A DNA stretch of 60,655 nt from Paracoccus yeei ATCC BAA-599. Its GTDB lineage: Bacteria > Pseudomonadota > Alphaproteobacteria > Rhodobacterales > Rhodobacteraceae. Location: positions 1 to 60,655 of the forward strand of contig NZ_JHWH01000027.1 in assembly GCF_000622145.1 (NCBI RefSeq), given 5' to 3'. Under the pieces are notes generated by a model. It searched no databases. It worked only from the letters and a program-made list of their open reading frames with translations, and was not told the origin of the DNA. The position numbers were made by a program, and so were the translations under genes. This document shows, in pieces, positions 8,568 through 16,653 of the stretch. Positions within the stretch are counted from its first letter, which is position 1; each line of letters begins with the position of its first letter.

Positions 8568-8957
8568 TCAGGTACCGAGGAAAGTGTTCTTCTGCTCGAT
8601 CCAGCTGATCGGGAACGGGTCCATAAGTCGCGCGAGCGTAACGGCATCGCCCTGACGTCCGTCGAGAACCGCCTCAATGATGCCAGGCTCAAGCTGCGTC
8701 AGGCGCAGGAGGCGCGTCATATAGGACGTCGCGATCCCCTCGCGTTCAGCCAGTTCGGCGATGGTGGTGAACTCACCCGATTCCAGCATGCGCTTCCACC
8801 GGAAGGCACGCGCCAGCGCCTTAACCAGTGTGTTGTCCGGCGCTCGCGGCGCTGTGGTGCCCACAGGCAACTGCATCTCTTTCCGCCCGCCCCGCTTCAC
8901 GATGCGGAATGGGACATGGATGGTCAGGCTGTCCGGGATCGGCGTGCCGCGGGTCAT
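8568..8957 (-). CDS. Small HTH protein coupled to serine recombinase
   Basis: A 129-residue basic protein. The middle contains a ParB-like helix-turn-helix segment (TTIAELAEREGIATSYMTRLLRL), where the second helix would read DNA. ATG 8957 overlaps the recombinase stop as ATGA, so it is made with the recombinase. Proteins of this kind accompany alphaproteobacterial DUF2924/recombinase cassettes. A directionality or accessory factor is a reasonable guess, but no function is established here. Confidence 0.7.
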   Translation of the reverse strand: MTRGTPIPDSLTIHVPFRIVKRGGRKEMQLPVGTTAPRAPDNTLVKALARAFRWKRMLESGEFTTIAELAEREGIATSYMTRLLRLTQLEPGIIEAVLDGRQGDAVTLARLMDPFPISWIEQKNTFLGT

Positions 8958-10279
8958 GCAGCCGCTCCCATGTGTCCAGCCAGCATCTCGCGCGTGAGAC
9001 CGCCGAGCCCATCAATACGGAGCCGGACGTTGAGCCCACCCGTGCCGATGTCCACGCGCTCGACCAGCAGCGCCACGATGCGTGCCTGTTCGGCGGGGAA
9101 CAGTTCGTCCCACAGCGGGTCGAGCTGCTGAAGCGCTGCCCGTGCGTCGGCCTCGGTGATCTCCTCGTCCTGTGTTCGACCCGCTCTCAACGTGCCCGCC
9201 ACGATCTCGGGCTGGCGAAAGACGGCGCGAAGCTGGTCGATCACCGCCGCCTCGATATCGCCCGCGGGCACGCGGCCTACCGGGCACGACCCAGCGCCAT
9301 GCTTCAGCACCGTCTGGCTGACATAATAACGGTAGAGCCTGTCGCCCTTGCGCGTATGCGTCGGTGAGAACGCCGCGCCATCGGGTCCGAACAGCAGTCC
9401 CTTCAGCAACGCGGGCGTGTCGGAGCGGGTGCGGGCGGCGCGCTTGCGGGGACTGTCTTGCAGGATGGCATGAACGCGGTCCCATGTCTCGCGGTTGATG
9501 ATCGCGTCGTGCTCGCCGGGATAGCTGTCGCCCTTGTGGACCGCCTCGCCGATGTAGGCGCGGTTACTGAGCATCCGGTAGATGTACTTCTTGTCGATCC
9601 GGTTGCCGCGCGGCGTCCGGATGCCGCGTGCGCCGACCTCTCGCGCCAGGTCCGTGCAGGACCCGATCTCAAGGAAGCGCGCGAAGATCCATCGAACGTG
9701 CTCGGCGTGCTCTTCGTCCACAACCAGCTTCCGGTTCTCGACGCGATAGCCGAAGGGCGGCACCCCGCCCATCCACATGCCCTTCTTCCGGCTGGCGGCG
9801 ACCTTGTCGCGGATGCGCTCGGCCGTCACCTCGCGTTCGAACTGGGCGAAGGACAGCAGGATGTTCAGCGTCAACCGTCCCATCGACGTGGTGGTGTTGA
9901 ACGACTGCGTCACCGAGACGAAGGTCACGCCGTTGCGGTCGAACACCTCGACCAGCTTGGCGAAATCGGCCAGCGAGCGGCTGAGCCGGTCGATCTTGTA
10001 GACCACGACTACGTCGACCAGCCCGTCCTCGATGTCCTCCAGCAGCCGTCGGAGGCCGGGGCGTTCCAGCGTTCCACCCGAGATGCCGCCGTCGTCATAC
10101 TGATCGCGGACCAGTACCCAGCCCTCGGACCGCTGGCTGGCGATGTAAGCTTCGCAGGCCTCGCGTTGGGCATGGAGGCTGTTGAACTCCTGCTCCAGCC
10201 CTTCCTCGGAGGACTTCCGGGTGTAGACGGCACACCGTAGCTTGCGGACGACCTTCGATTTTTCCGGCGGCTTCGTCAT
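8954..10279 (-). CDS. Large serine recombinase
   Basis: A 441-residue site-specific recombinase. The N-terminal resolvase domain contains YTRKSS (nucleophilic serine at 23-24), the DQYDDGGISGGTLERPGL loop and YKIDRLSRS. A Recombinase domain follows (WMGGVPPFGYRVENRKLV, then RGIRTPRGNRIDKKYIYRML). A short C-terminal region replaces the longer zinc-ribbon/coiled-coil of typical phage integrases. The open frame extends to 10435, but ATG 10279 overlaps the DUF2924 stop (ATGA) and starts the conserved part. It could be the prophage integrase or the mover of the flanking restriction island; no att pair was found. Confidence 0.9.
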   Translation of the reverse strand: MTKPPEKSKVVRKLRCAVYTRKSSEEGLEQEFNSLHAQREACEAYIASQRSEGWVLVRDQYDDGGISGGTLERPGLRRLLEDIEDGLVDVVVVYKIDRLSRSLADFAKLVEVFDRNGVTFVSVTQSFNTTTSMGRLTLNILLSFAQFEREVTAERIRDKVAASRKKGMWMGGVPPFGYRVENRKLVVDEEHAEHVRWIFARFLEIGSCTDLAREVGARGIRTPRGNRIDKKYIYRMLSNRAYIGEAVHKGDSYPGEHDAIINRETWDRVHAILQDSPRKRAARTRSDTPALLKGLLFGPDGAAFSPTHTRKGDRLYRYYVSQTVLKHGAGSCPVGRVPAGDIEAAVIDQLRAVFRQPEIVAGTLRAGRTQDEEITEADARAALQQLDPLWDELFPAEQARIVALLVERVDIGTGGLNVRLRIDGLGGLTREMLAGHMGAAA

Positions 10280-10731
10280 GTCCGCCCCCTGTGGTTCTTG
10301 AGCCCGAAGAACACCCAGCCGTTCCAGCGCGTGCCGGTGATCGCGCGGGCGATGGCGGACAGCGACTTGTAGGGCCGACCCTGCCATTCGAAGCCGTCGG
10401 CGGTGACGGTGACGATCTGCTCGACGCCCTGCCATTCGCGCAGGAGACGCGTGCCAGTGATCGGGCGGTCACGGTCGGAACGGATGCTGCGCTTCGTCCT
10501 GTCGCCGCCGTCCAGTTCCTCGCCCAGCCGTTCCAGCCGCCGGACCGTTTCGGGCTTCAGCCCGCCATAGGCCAGTTCCTGGATGCGGTAGGCCAAGCGG
10601 GACTCGAGGTAGCGCCGGTTGAACGGCGGCGGCTCGCTGTCGAACAGGTCGCGCCACTGTTGTTTCAGGTCGGGCGTCGGCGTGGTCTTGAGCGCGGCCA
10701 GGCGCGCGGGGATGGGATCGGGCTTGTTCAT
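10276..10731 (-). CDS. DUF2924 protein
   Basis: A 151-residue DUF2924 member, recognised by RRYLESRLAYRIQELAYGGL and the C-terminal SLSAIARAITGTRWNGWVFFGL. The C-terminal part resembles small DNA-binding folds, and these proteins regularly precede serine recombinases in alphaproteobacteria. ATG 10731 overlaps the upstream gene's stop (ATGA), and its own stop overlaps the recombinase start. It is probably a recombination accessory factor; that is inference from context. Confidence 0.85.
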   Translation of the reverse strand: MNKPDPIPARLAALKTTPTPDLKQQWRDLFDSEPPPFNRRYLESRLAYRIQELAYGGLKPETVRRLERLGEELDGGDRTKRSIRSDRDRPITGTRLLREWQGVEQIVTVTADGFEWQGRPYKSLSAIARAITGTRWNGWVFFGLKNHRGRT

Positions 10732-10931
10732 GCATTTCTCCGTTGAGTTGGAGTTGCATGACGGCATTGGTCGAGCGAATAGTGTAGGCAACTTTCTCCA
10801 GTACCGTCAGATACTTCGCCCGTCTCCCGCAACCGGAACCGAACCAGCCCGAGGGCCAGCAGGCCGCACAGCTCAGCACGTCGCTCTGCTGGCGTCATCT
10901 GGTCGGGCGGCAGCGGATTGGGGCGTTTCAT
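10728..10931 (-). CDS. Small conserved protein heading recombinase cassette
   Basis: A 67-residue protein (MKRPNPLPPDQMTPAERRAELCGLLALGLVRF at the start, given in part). The MTPAERRAELCGLLALGL segment is a recurring feature of small proteins in front of DUF2924/recombinase pairs. It is chained to DUF2924 by an ATGA overlap. No catalytic motif is visible and the function is unknown. Confidence 0.6.
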   Translation of the reverse strand: MKRPNPLPPDQMTPAERRAELCGLLALGLVRFRLRETGEVSDGTGESCLHYSLDQCRHATPTQRRNA

Positions 10932-11076
10932 GTGGTGCGAGTCCGGTCAGCAGTGGCTTCATTGTTGAAAAGCCATCTGGGCTCGGCGACTGGGACACGC
11001 TGTAGCAAAACTTGCGAGCCGGGCTCCCGATCGGCTTTACTACAGCAGCAGGAAGCAGTCTTGAGAGGATTTGGTT
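10932..11076. promoter_or_regulatory. Divergent promoter region with inverted repeat
   Basis: This gap separates the leftward recombinase cassette from the rightward unknown gene, so it should hold both promoters. GCTGTAG (10999-11005) and CTACAGC (11040-11046) form a 7-bp inverted repeat separated by 34 bases, with AAA/TTT pairing just inside after one mismatch. It could be a repressor or recombinase-binding site. No confident -10/-35 was assigned. Confidence 0.35.
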
Positions 11077-13248
11077 ATGAGTCGGAAATACCAGAATATT
11101 GGCCGTGAGACTCTCGAGATCGTTGAAATCACACCTCTCCCTCTGCTTCAGGAGATTATCGATTTTCGGGAAGCCGAATCCGAACCGTCCTTGGGGATTG
11201 AGTTGCCCATTGTCGAAGACGACGACGATGTTCGGATTGCTGCCCTTGAGCAGTTGAATGAGGGCGCGGCCGAAGCCCTGCGCCCCCTCGAAGACCGGTG
11301 CCGGCGGATCAGGAGGCTTTCGATTGGGAAGGGACCGACGTCACTGGAACACGTTGCCAAGCAGCGGCTCTCTCATGAAGAATATGAAACGTTTGTCAAT
11401 GAGCCGAATGAATTGTGCCGCAGCATCTGGGTTTACCTGCGCTACCCAGAAGAATTCGAAGATGCTGAAGCCTTTTATGCCGCACGCCAGTATCGTGATC
11501 ATGGCAAGATGTATGACTCGTTTGAAGCAGATGTCGAAGGGACGATCGCGGACGCCGCCGGTGCCATTGACCAAGATGCCTTAGCCTCTTTGCTGACGGC
11601 TCGACTGGAACTTCCGTCAAAGGTTTCCATTCGTACCTTGGATTTGCCGAAGACAGCGAACCATCCGGCATCTGTTATGGTAATCGTTCGCCATGCCGGT
11701 CCGTTGTCCAGTGTCTTCAGTCATAGGGACAACGGAATGCGGGGTACGATCTACTATCGGCCTCCAAACGAAGCCACGTTGATTTGGACACCGGACGACA
11801 AGGTCATGGAAATCTGCGGTCCGAGCCCACAGGTCCGCAAGAAGGTAGGGGATGGATTTGCCGAAGTGGTGCTTGGGGCGGATCTATCAAAGAAGCCCCT
11901 GAATTGGCGTCACTACGATCTGTCGCCATTCCATGAATCGCTTAGCCTAACGTTGCCTCCATGGGACGACGTGGAAATCTCGGCGGCACAACTGATCGAG
12001 GTGGAGATGCGCCTCGGCAGTTGGTCTCGCAGATTGTCGCTTCGCGTGACTATCGATGACGACATCGAGGACATCGCGAAGCGTTATCTCGGCGGCAGCG
12101 AGCTTCTCAAGCACGTGGAGGGATTCAGCCGCCTCATCGTCGCAGTTCGTTACAGCAGGACCGGCTACAAGAAACCGCGGTCGCTGGAAATCTCGTTCGG
12201 CGATCGAAGGTCAAATCTGCAAAGCAAGAGCGATCCGGACGAGCGCGATCTTGGCTACCGTTTGCTCCAATTCTGGGGTGTACTCAACCGCCTCCGCGAA
12301 CTTGATCATAATGAAGTGGCGCAACTATTGCCGCATCTTCTGGAACTTCACGACTCGCCCGAGGATGACATCAGCGGCGGCCACCTCCGTCGGATTGGTC
12401 TTGACGCCAAACGTCTGCTCGATGCGGGCATCATCAGCTTGCGAAGTCGTCAGAACATCATCCTGATTGATGATGAGGACGACTTTGGCGATGTAGAAGT
12501 TGGGCCGGGCTCGAAGCCAACTGAAGCGACAGCCACCGGCAGCTTCGGGGAGGAACTTGGGGCTATTCCCCTCCATGATATGCGGCAGTACGTGATTAAG
12601 CGGGACTGGCTGGAAGAAACCCTTATCACCGCTTTGAAGCCGATGATCGGACGGTCATCCTTTGAGTCTCTGGATCCAGATCTCGGATATCTCGGTCGGT
12701 GGCGAGCAGAGGACTCTGACCTCCCTCTTTATTTCGCACGCCGTCTCGGACAGCCGCGGACGCTACAGCGATTGGATGTAACTCTTCGCAGTCGCCAGGA
12801 CGCCGGCATTGGGATCGTACTGACGGCCGGACAGACCCCGTTCAAACATCTCGGACCAAATGTTGTGATTCCCTTGGCCGAGGCGCTTCACGAGGGTCGG
12901 GTCGATGATGAAGCCATGAGGAAGTTGCTGGATCGTTTCCAAGCCAACCGTTGGCTGGCGCTCGGTGGCGCTGAAGTTGCGCTGCCCAAATATGGTTCGC
13001 AATCGGCGATGCTATACATCCCTGGCAAAGCGCCACTCCCGGTCTCGGGCCACAAGCAGATGTCGATCCTGGATCGTCTCGTTGCCGCGCATAAGGCTGG
13101 GAGAGCGGATGTTCCAACCGGAGAGGTCATCGAAGGCACCGGCGTCGCCAGTCCGGCAGACGCTTGGCCATCAGCATCACGAAAGACTGTGGCCGGAGTT
13201 TACATTGAGAACAACCGTCGAGGCCACTGGCGGCTGAAGACCGACTGA
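11077..13248 (+). CDS. Large protein of unknown family beside recombinase
   Basis: A 723-residue, acidic, soluble protein I cannot assign. It has no signal peptide, membrane segment, Walker motif or nuclease motif visible by eye. It carries a long acidic linker (IDDEDDFGDVEVGPG, around residue 470) between two larger halves, and the last 30 residues (KTVAGVYIENNRRGHWRLKTD) look like a small folded cap. ATG 11077 is chosen because GAGAGGA (11063-11069) lies 7 nt upstream; TTG 11071 is too close. Base composition looks more AT-rich than the phage genes that follow. It is a single gene, divergent from the recombinase cassette and close to the hsd island, so a defence or exclusion role is possible but unproven. 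Confidence 0.7.
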   Translation: MSRKYQNIGRETLEIVEITPLPLLQEIIDFREAESEPSLGIELPIVEDDDDVRIAALEQLNEGAAEALRPLEDRCRRIRRLSIGKGPTSLEHVAKQRLSHEEYETFVNEPNELCRSIWVYLRYPEEFEDAEAFYAARQYRDHGKMYDSFEADVEGTIADAAGAIDQDALASLLTARLELPSKVSIRTLDLPKTANHPASVMVIVRHAGPLSSVFSHRDNGMRGTIYYRPPNEATLIWTPDDKVMEICGPSPQVRKKVGDGFAEVVLGADLSKKPLNWRHYDLSPFHESLSLTLPPWDDVEISAAQLIEVEMRLGSWSRRLSLRVTIDDDIEDIAKRYLGGSELLKHVEGFSRLIVAVRYSRTGYKKPRSLEISFGDRRSNLQSKSDPDERDLGYRLLQFWGVLNRLRELDHNEVAQLLPHLLELHDSPEDDISGGHLRRIGLDAKRLLDAGIISLRSRQNIILIDDEDDFGDVEVGPGSKPTEATATGSFGEELGAIPLHDMRQYVIKRDWLEETLITALKPMIGRSSFESLDPDLGYLGRWRAEDSDLPLYFARRLGQPRTLQRLDVTLRSRQDAGIGIVLTAGQTPFKHLGPNVVIPLAEALHEGRVDDEAMRKLLDRFQANRWLALGGAEVALPKYGSQSAMLYIPGKAPLPVSGHKQMSILDRLVAAHKAGRADVPTGEVIEGTGVASPADAWPSASRKTVAGVYIENNRRGHWRLKTD

Positions 13249-13329
13249 CCGTTCTGTTTCAGAGCCACAAGGTCGGACCCTCGTCCGAATTATCGCGGGG
13301 GACGGTCCGATATTTTGACGACGATTGAG

Positions 13330-13353
13330 GTGCTCCAAGCAATAGAGGAGCAC
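13330..13353 (+). promoter_or_regulatory. Hairpin covering the com-like ribosome binding site
   Basis: GTGCTCC (13330-13336) pairs perfectly with GGAGCAC (13347-13353). The right arm includes the GAGG purine run that would be the Shine-Dalgarno for ATG 13358. Folding should hide the ribosome site, suggesting translational control. Confidence 0.4.
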
Positions 13354-13357
13354 TTCC

Positions 13358-13603
13358 ATGCCGACTCCCTTCCCCTCGCGCCAGGCAGCCCCGACGAGCT
13401 GGACCGGCGCCGCGACGACCAAGCCCACCACCTCCAATGCGGAATGGCGCTGCACGCGCTGTGACAAGCTGCTCGGCGTCTGCCGGGACGGCCGCATGCA
13501 CCTGCGCTTCGCGCGGGGGCACGAGTATCTCGTGGGCTTCCCGGTTCAGGCCACCTGCCGCGGCTGCGGCACGCTGAACAACGCGACCGCACCCGCGCGC
13601 TGA
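13358..13603 (+). CDS. Com-like zinc-binding regulator
   Basis: An 81-residue protein with two knuckles: CTRCDKLLG (residues about 31-40) and CRGCGTLN (about 68-75). The pattern CxxCxKLLG...CxxCGTLN is that of Mu Com, a zinc-finger RNA-binding protein that activates translation of mom. No mom-like gene was recognised here, so the RNA target is unknown. It opens the rightward phage regulatory region. Its own ribosome site lies in a hairpin (13330-13353). Confidence 0.75.
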   Translation: MPTPFPSRQAAPTSWTGAATTKPTTSNAEWRCTRCDKLLGVCRDGRMHLRFARGHEYLVGFPVQATCRGCGTLNNATAPAR

Positions 13604-13674
13604 CGCGCCCACTCACCCAACCCCCTGAAATCGCAGAGACGCGCGACGTCCTGACCTGGCCACGAGAAGGCGCC

Positions 13675-13701
13675 GGACGCCTGGCCGCAAGGCAGGCGTC
13701 C
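13675..13701 (+). promoter_or_regulatory. Hairpin immediately before sigma-like gene
   Basis: GGACGCCTG (13675-13683) pairs perfectly with CAGGCGTCC (13693-13701) across a 9-nt loop. It ends one base before ATG 13703, so that start would be sequestered. No T tract follows, so it is not a standard terminator. It could favour the later start at 13739. Confidence 0.4.
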
Positions 13702-13702
13702 G

Positions 13703-14425
13703 ATGTCCTTCGCGTGGCACGAGATCCGTGATCACCTCATGCATTCATCCACAAACCTTCACTTCCAGCGCAGTTTCGACGCCGTCCGGCGTGCGCAGGC
13801 CGCTCTCGCGCCGTTCCGGGACCCGGCGGCTCTGCTGGACGGGCTGCACCGCACGACCGGCGATCCGGCCCGGAAGAACGTGATCCTCTCTGCGCTGGTC
13901 GGGGCGGCGCAGGGCGACGGGCCCGCGTCCGACTGCGCCCTGACTCTCCTGCTGTTGGCGCTCTGGCCCGGCCTCGACGCCATCCGGCGCCGGTCGATCT
14001 GGCGCAGGATCGGCACCGCCGACGAGGTTGCGTCCGATGTTCTGGCGCGCACCACCGAGGCGGTCCGTGGGCTCGATCTCGGGCGCGTCAACTGGATCGC
14101 GGCCACGGTCCTGCGCAACGTCGAGCGCGACATGATCCGCGTGCGCCGGCGCGACCAGACACGCGAACATCTCGCCAGCGGCGCCGATCCCGACGAGGTG
14201 GCGGACAACGGTGACAGCGGGATCGGCGCGGCCGGGTACGCACGGCTGAACGGCGCCGTGCGGAAGCTGCTCGGCGATGACGCCCTGTTGGTGATCCGCG
14301 TGGCGATCGAGGGTTTCTCGCAGGCCGAGGTCGCCGTCGAACTGGGCCTGACCGAGGCCGCCGCCCGCAAGCGCTACCAGCGCGCCATGCGCCGGCTGCA
14401 CGACGCCCTCGAGGAAATCCCTTGA
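13703..14425 (+). CDS. Sigma-70-like transcription regulator
   Basis: A 240-residue protein. The C-terminal 50 residues (VIRVAIEGFSQAEVAVELGLTEAAARKRYQRAMRRL) match sigma-70 region 4 as in ECF factors: recognition helix after the GLTEAAARKR turn. Residues 90-150 (WRRIGTADEVASDVLARTTEAV, WIAATVLRNVERDMIR) fit region 2. It may direct transcription of phage genes or act as a sigma-derived DNA-binding activator. Start is ATG 13703, or ATG 13739 (MHSSTNLHFQ) if the hairpin blocks the first. It precedes the replication genes. Confidence 0.7.
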   Translation: MSFAWHEIRDHLMHSSTNLHFQRSFDAVRRAQAALAPFRDPAALLDGLHRTTGDPARKNVILSALVGAAQGDGPASDCALTLLLLALWPGLDAIRRRSIWRRIGTADEVASDVLARTTEAVRGLDLGRVNWIAATVLRNVERDMIRVRRRDQTREHLASGADPDEVADNGDSGIGAAGYARLNGAVRKLLGDDALLVIRVAIEGFSQAEVAVELGLTEAAARKRYQRAMRRLHDALEEIP

Positions 14426-14430
14426 ACGGA

Positions 14431-14462
14431 TGTCCCGATCCGGTCCCGCCGGTGGCTTTTTC
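14431..14462 (+). repeat. Intergenic repeat unit, copy 1
   Basis: The unit begins TGTCCCGATCCGGTC and ends GGTGGCTTTTTC. It starts 5 nt after the sigma-like gene stop. A near-identical unit is at 15935-15966, and a third, more distant relative covers 29-55. The CCGG...CCGG core followed by T can fold weakly, so these may be small terminators or attenuators. Confidence 0.55.
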
Positions 14463-14509
14463 CATTCGAGCGCCTCGAGCGCCTTCCCTCCAACCGAAAG
14501 CAGACATGC

Positions 14510-14704
14510 ATGAACCGCACTGCCGATCTGTCGCTCGAGGATTTCAGGCGTCTTCCGGGGCTCTATCGCCGCTGGGAGCTGACCGAGGTCTGCGAGCCCA
14601 ACCGCAACTATCAGATCGAGGACGCCGGCGCCCATGCCGACGGGACGCCGCTCTTGGCGATCTACGTCGCCGAGCCCGCGCCCGACGTCCGCGAGGCCGC
14701 CTGA
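14510..14704 (+). CDS. Small conserved phage protein
   Basis: A 64-residue acidic protein with no recognisable domain (SLEDFRRLPGLYRRWELTEVCEPN). Such small proteins are common at the start of Rhodobacteraceae prophage replication operons. It begins about 48 nt after repeat copy 1, behind a GAAAG purine run, and its TGA overlaps the next ATG as TGATG, which argues that it is translated. Function unknown. Confidence 0.6.
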   Translation: MNRTADLSLEDFRRLPGLYRRWELTEVCEPNRNYQIEDAGAHADGTPLLAIYVAEPAPDVREAA

Positions 14705-15039
14705 TGGGCCTCCTCGATCACATCATCTCACGGAGAACCGCCATGCCGGACCAGCCGGACGCCATCAGCCGTCTTCGCAAGGCGAGTTACGCGCTCGAAG
14801 ACCTCCCCGCAACCATCGCCTTCCCGCAGCGAGCCGGTGACGAGCCGCGCGAGCCTTTGCCGGTCGTCGAGGCGACCGTCGACGAGATCGCCTTCGCGAT
14901 CGTGGAAGCGGAACGCGAGAGCACGGCCGCCTACCGCCGCGCCGACGCGCTGAAGCGGCTCTACAAGCTCGCCCGCGAGGCGGGGTGCATCGGCGCAGAT
15001 CGCGCCGCCGCTGCAGTGATGAAGAAGGAGGGCCAGTGA
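14704..15039 (+). CDS. Small helical phage protein
   Basis: A 111-residue protein, mostly helical, with an acidic middle and a basic C-terminal helix (ADALKRLYKLAREAG). The longer open frame from 14422 is ignored because ATG 14704 is coupled to the preceding stop (TGATG). Its own stop overlaps the ATPase start in the same way. No function can be assigned; co-translation with the Sak4-like ATPase suggests a recombination or replication accessory role. Confidence 0.6.
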   Translation: MGLLDHIISRRTAMPDQPDAISRLRKASYALEDLPATIAFPQRAGDEPREPLPVVEATVDEIAFAIVEAERESTAAYRRADALKRLYKLAREAGCIGADRAAAAVMKKEGQ

Positions 15040-15914
15040 TGGCCCTTCCCATCATCGGCGCCGACGAACGGCTCGCGCAGCGCAAGGGCATCAAGGGCGT
15101 CATCTTCGGACGGTCCGGCATCGGCAAGACCAGCCTGCTCTGGACGCTGAACGCTTCCACCACGCTCTTCCTCGATCTCGAGGCCGGGGATCTGGCGGTC
15201 GAGGGGCTGGAGATCGACACGCTCCGGCCCCGCACCTGGAAGGAGTGCCGGGATTTCGCGGTGTTCATCGGCGGGCCGAATCCGGCGCTGCGCGAGGACC
15301 AGCCCTACAGCCAGGCGCATTTCGACGAGGTCTGCGGGCGCTACGGCGATCCCACGGTGATCGGGAAATACGAGACCGTCTTCATCGACTCGATCACCGT
15401 GGCCGGTCGGCTCTGCTTCCAATGGTGCCGCGGCCAGCCCGAGGCGTTCTCGGAGAAGACCGGCAAGCCCGACATCCGCGGCGCCTACGGGCTGCATGGC
15501 CGCGAGATGATCGGCTGGCTGACCCATCTGCAGCACACGCGCGGCAAGCACGTCTGGTTCGTGGGCATCCTCGACGAGCGGCTCGACGACTTCAATCGCA
15601 AGGTTTTCCAGCCGCAGATCGACGGCTCGAAGACCGGGCTCGAACTGCCCGGGATCGTGGATCAGGTCATCACCATGGCCGACATCCCGGACCCCGGCGG
15701 CCAGCCGCAGCGCGCCTTCGTCTGTCAGACGCTGAACTCCTGGGGCTATCCGGCCAAGGACCGCTCGGGCCGTCTCGACATGGTCGAGGCCCCGCATCTC
15801 GGCCGGCTGATGGAGAAGATCCAGCGCCCCGCGGCGCCTGCCTCCGAACGCCTGACCTGGCCGCCGGTGACGCCCGCCGATCCCGCGCCCGCGCAGGAGC
15901 CCGGCCATGGCTGA
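15039..15914 (+). CDS. Sak4-like phage ATPase
   Basis: A 291-residue RecA-core ATPase. Walker A is GRSGIGKT (24-31), and ETVFIDSITVAG provides the Walker B strand. Layout and length fit Sak4-type single-strand annealing recombinases and related AAA_24 phage proteins. ATG 15039 is coupled to the upstream stop; the 18 residues before it in the open frame are unlikely to be used. The next gene looks like an ssDNA-binding partner, the usual companion of Sak4. Role: annealing or strand exchange in phage DNA replication and repair. Confidence 0.75.
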   Translation: MALPIIGADERLAQRKGIKGVIFGRSGIGKTSLLWTLNASTTLFLDLEAGDLAVEGLEIDTLRPRTWKECRDFAVFIGGPNPALREDQPYSQAHFDEVCGRYGDPTVIGKYETVFIDSITVAGRLCFQWCRGQPEAFSEKTGKPDIRGAYGLHGREMIGWLTHLQHTRGKHVWFVGILDERLDDFNRKVFQPQIDGSKTGLELPGIVDQVITMADIPDPGGQPQRAFVCQTLNSWGYPAKDRSGRLDMVEAPHLGRLMEKIQRPAAPASERLTWPPVTPADPAPAQEPGHG

Positions 15915-15934
15915 GCGCCTCTCGCCACGCCCGG

Positions 15935-15966
15935 TGTCCCGATCCGGTCGCCGGGGTGGCTTTTCC
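15935..15966 (+). repeat. Intergenic repeat unit, copy 2
   Basis: Near-identical to 14431-14462 (TGTCCCGATCCGGTC, then GGTGGCTTTTCC). Both copies sit just after a gene end and about 50 nt before the next start, and both are followed by a CTCCAAC(C/T)GAAAG leader carrying the ribosome site. The whole intergenic block therefore appears duplicated. Confidence 0.55.
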
Positions 15967-16015
15967 CTTCTGACGCCGCTGCGCGTCCCATCCTCCAACT
16001 GAAAGGAGCCGCGCA

Positions 16016-16639
16016 ATGTCCGGACCCTGGAACGACTTCAACTCCGCCCAATCGAACACCAACGTCATCCCGAAAGGCACGCTCGCCAAGGTGCGGCTCA
16101 CCCTGCGCCCGGGCGGCTTCGACGACCCCTCGCAGGGCTGGACCGGCGGCTGGGCGCGCCGCGCCGCCACCGGCGCCGTCTATCTCGACGCCGAATACAC
16201 GGTGCTTGAGGGGCCCTATGCCCGGCGCAAGGTCTGGTCGCTGATCGGCCTCTACAGCCCGAAGGGCCCGGACTGGGCCAACATGGGGCGCGGCCTGATC
16301 CGCGGCATCCTCAACTCGGCGCGCGGCGTGTCGGACAAGGACAACTCGCCCGAGGCGCAGGCCCGCCGCCGCATCAACGGCTTCGGTGATCTCGACGGCG
16401 TCGAGTTCGTCGCCCGCATCGACATCGGCACCGACACCAACGGCGAGGACAAGAACGAGATCCGCGCTGCCGTCACGCCCGACCATCGCGACTACGCCGC
16501 GCTGATGGGAACGGTCCCGCCGCAGTTCACCGCCGCCCCGGCGCAGGGCCACGCCTCGCAGCAGCCCACCACGCCCACCCAGCCCAGCCAGCCCGCGTCC
16601 GCTCCCGGCGCCGCCGGTCGGCCGAGCTGGGCGCAGTAA
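16016..16639 (+). CDS. Probable phage single-stranded DNA-binding protein
   Basis: A 207-residue protein: an N-terminal beta-rich region (about 1-160) and a disordered Pro/Gln/Ser/Ala tail ending WAQ. The fold-plus-disordered-tail design and the position between a Sak4-like ATPase and a helicase suit an OB-fold ssDNA-binding protein, although the tail lacks the classic acidic tip. GAAAGGAG lies just upstream of ATG 16016. The SSB role is inferred from architecture and neighbours, not from a decisive motif. Confidence 0.55.
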   Translation: MSGPWNDFNSAQSNTNVIPKGTLAKVRLTLRPGGFDDPSQGWTGGWARRAATGAVYLDAEYTVLEGPYARRKVWSLIGLYSPKGPDWANMGRGLIRGILNSARGVSDKDNSPEAQARRRINGFGDLDGVEFVARIDIGTDTNGEDKNEIRAAVTPDHRDYAALMGTVPPQFTAAPAQGHASQQPTTPTQPSQPASAPGAAGRPSWAQ

Positions 16640-16653
16640 GGGGGAGACCGGCC

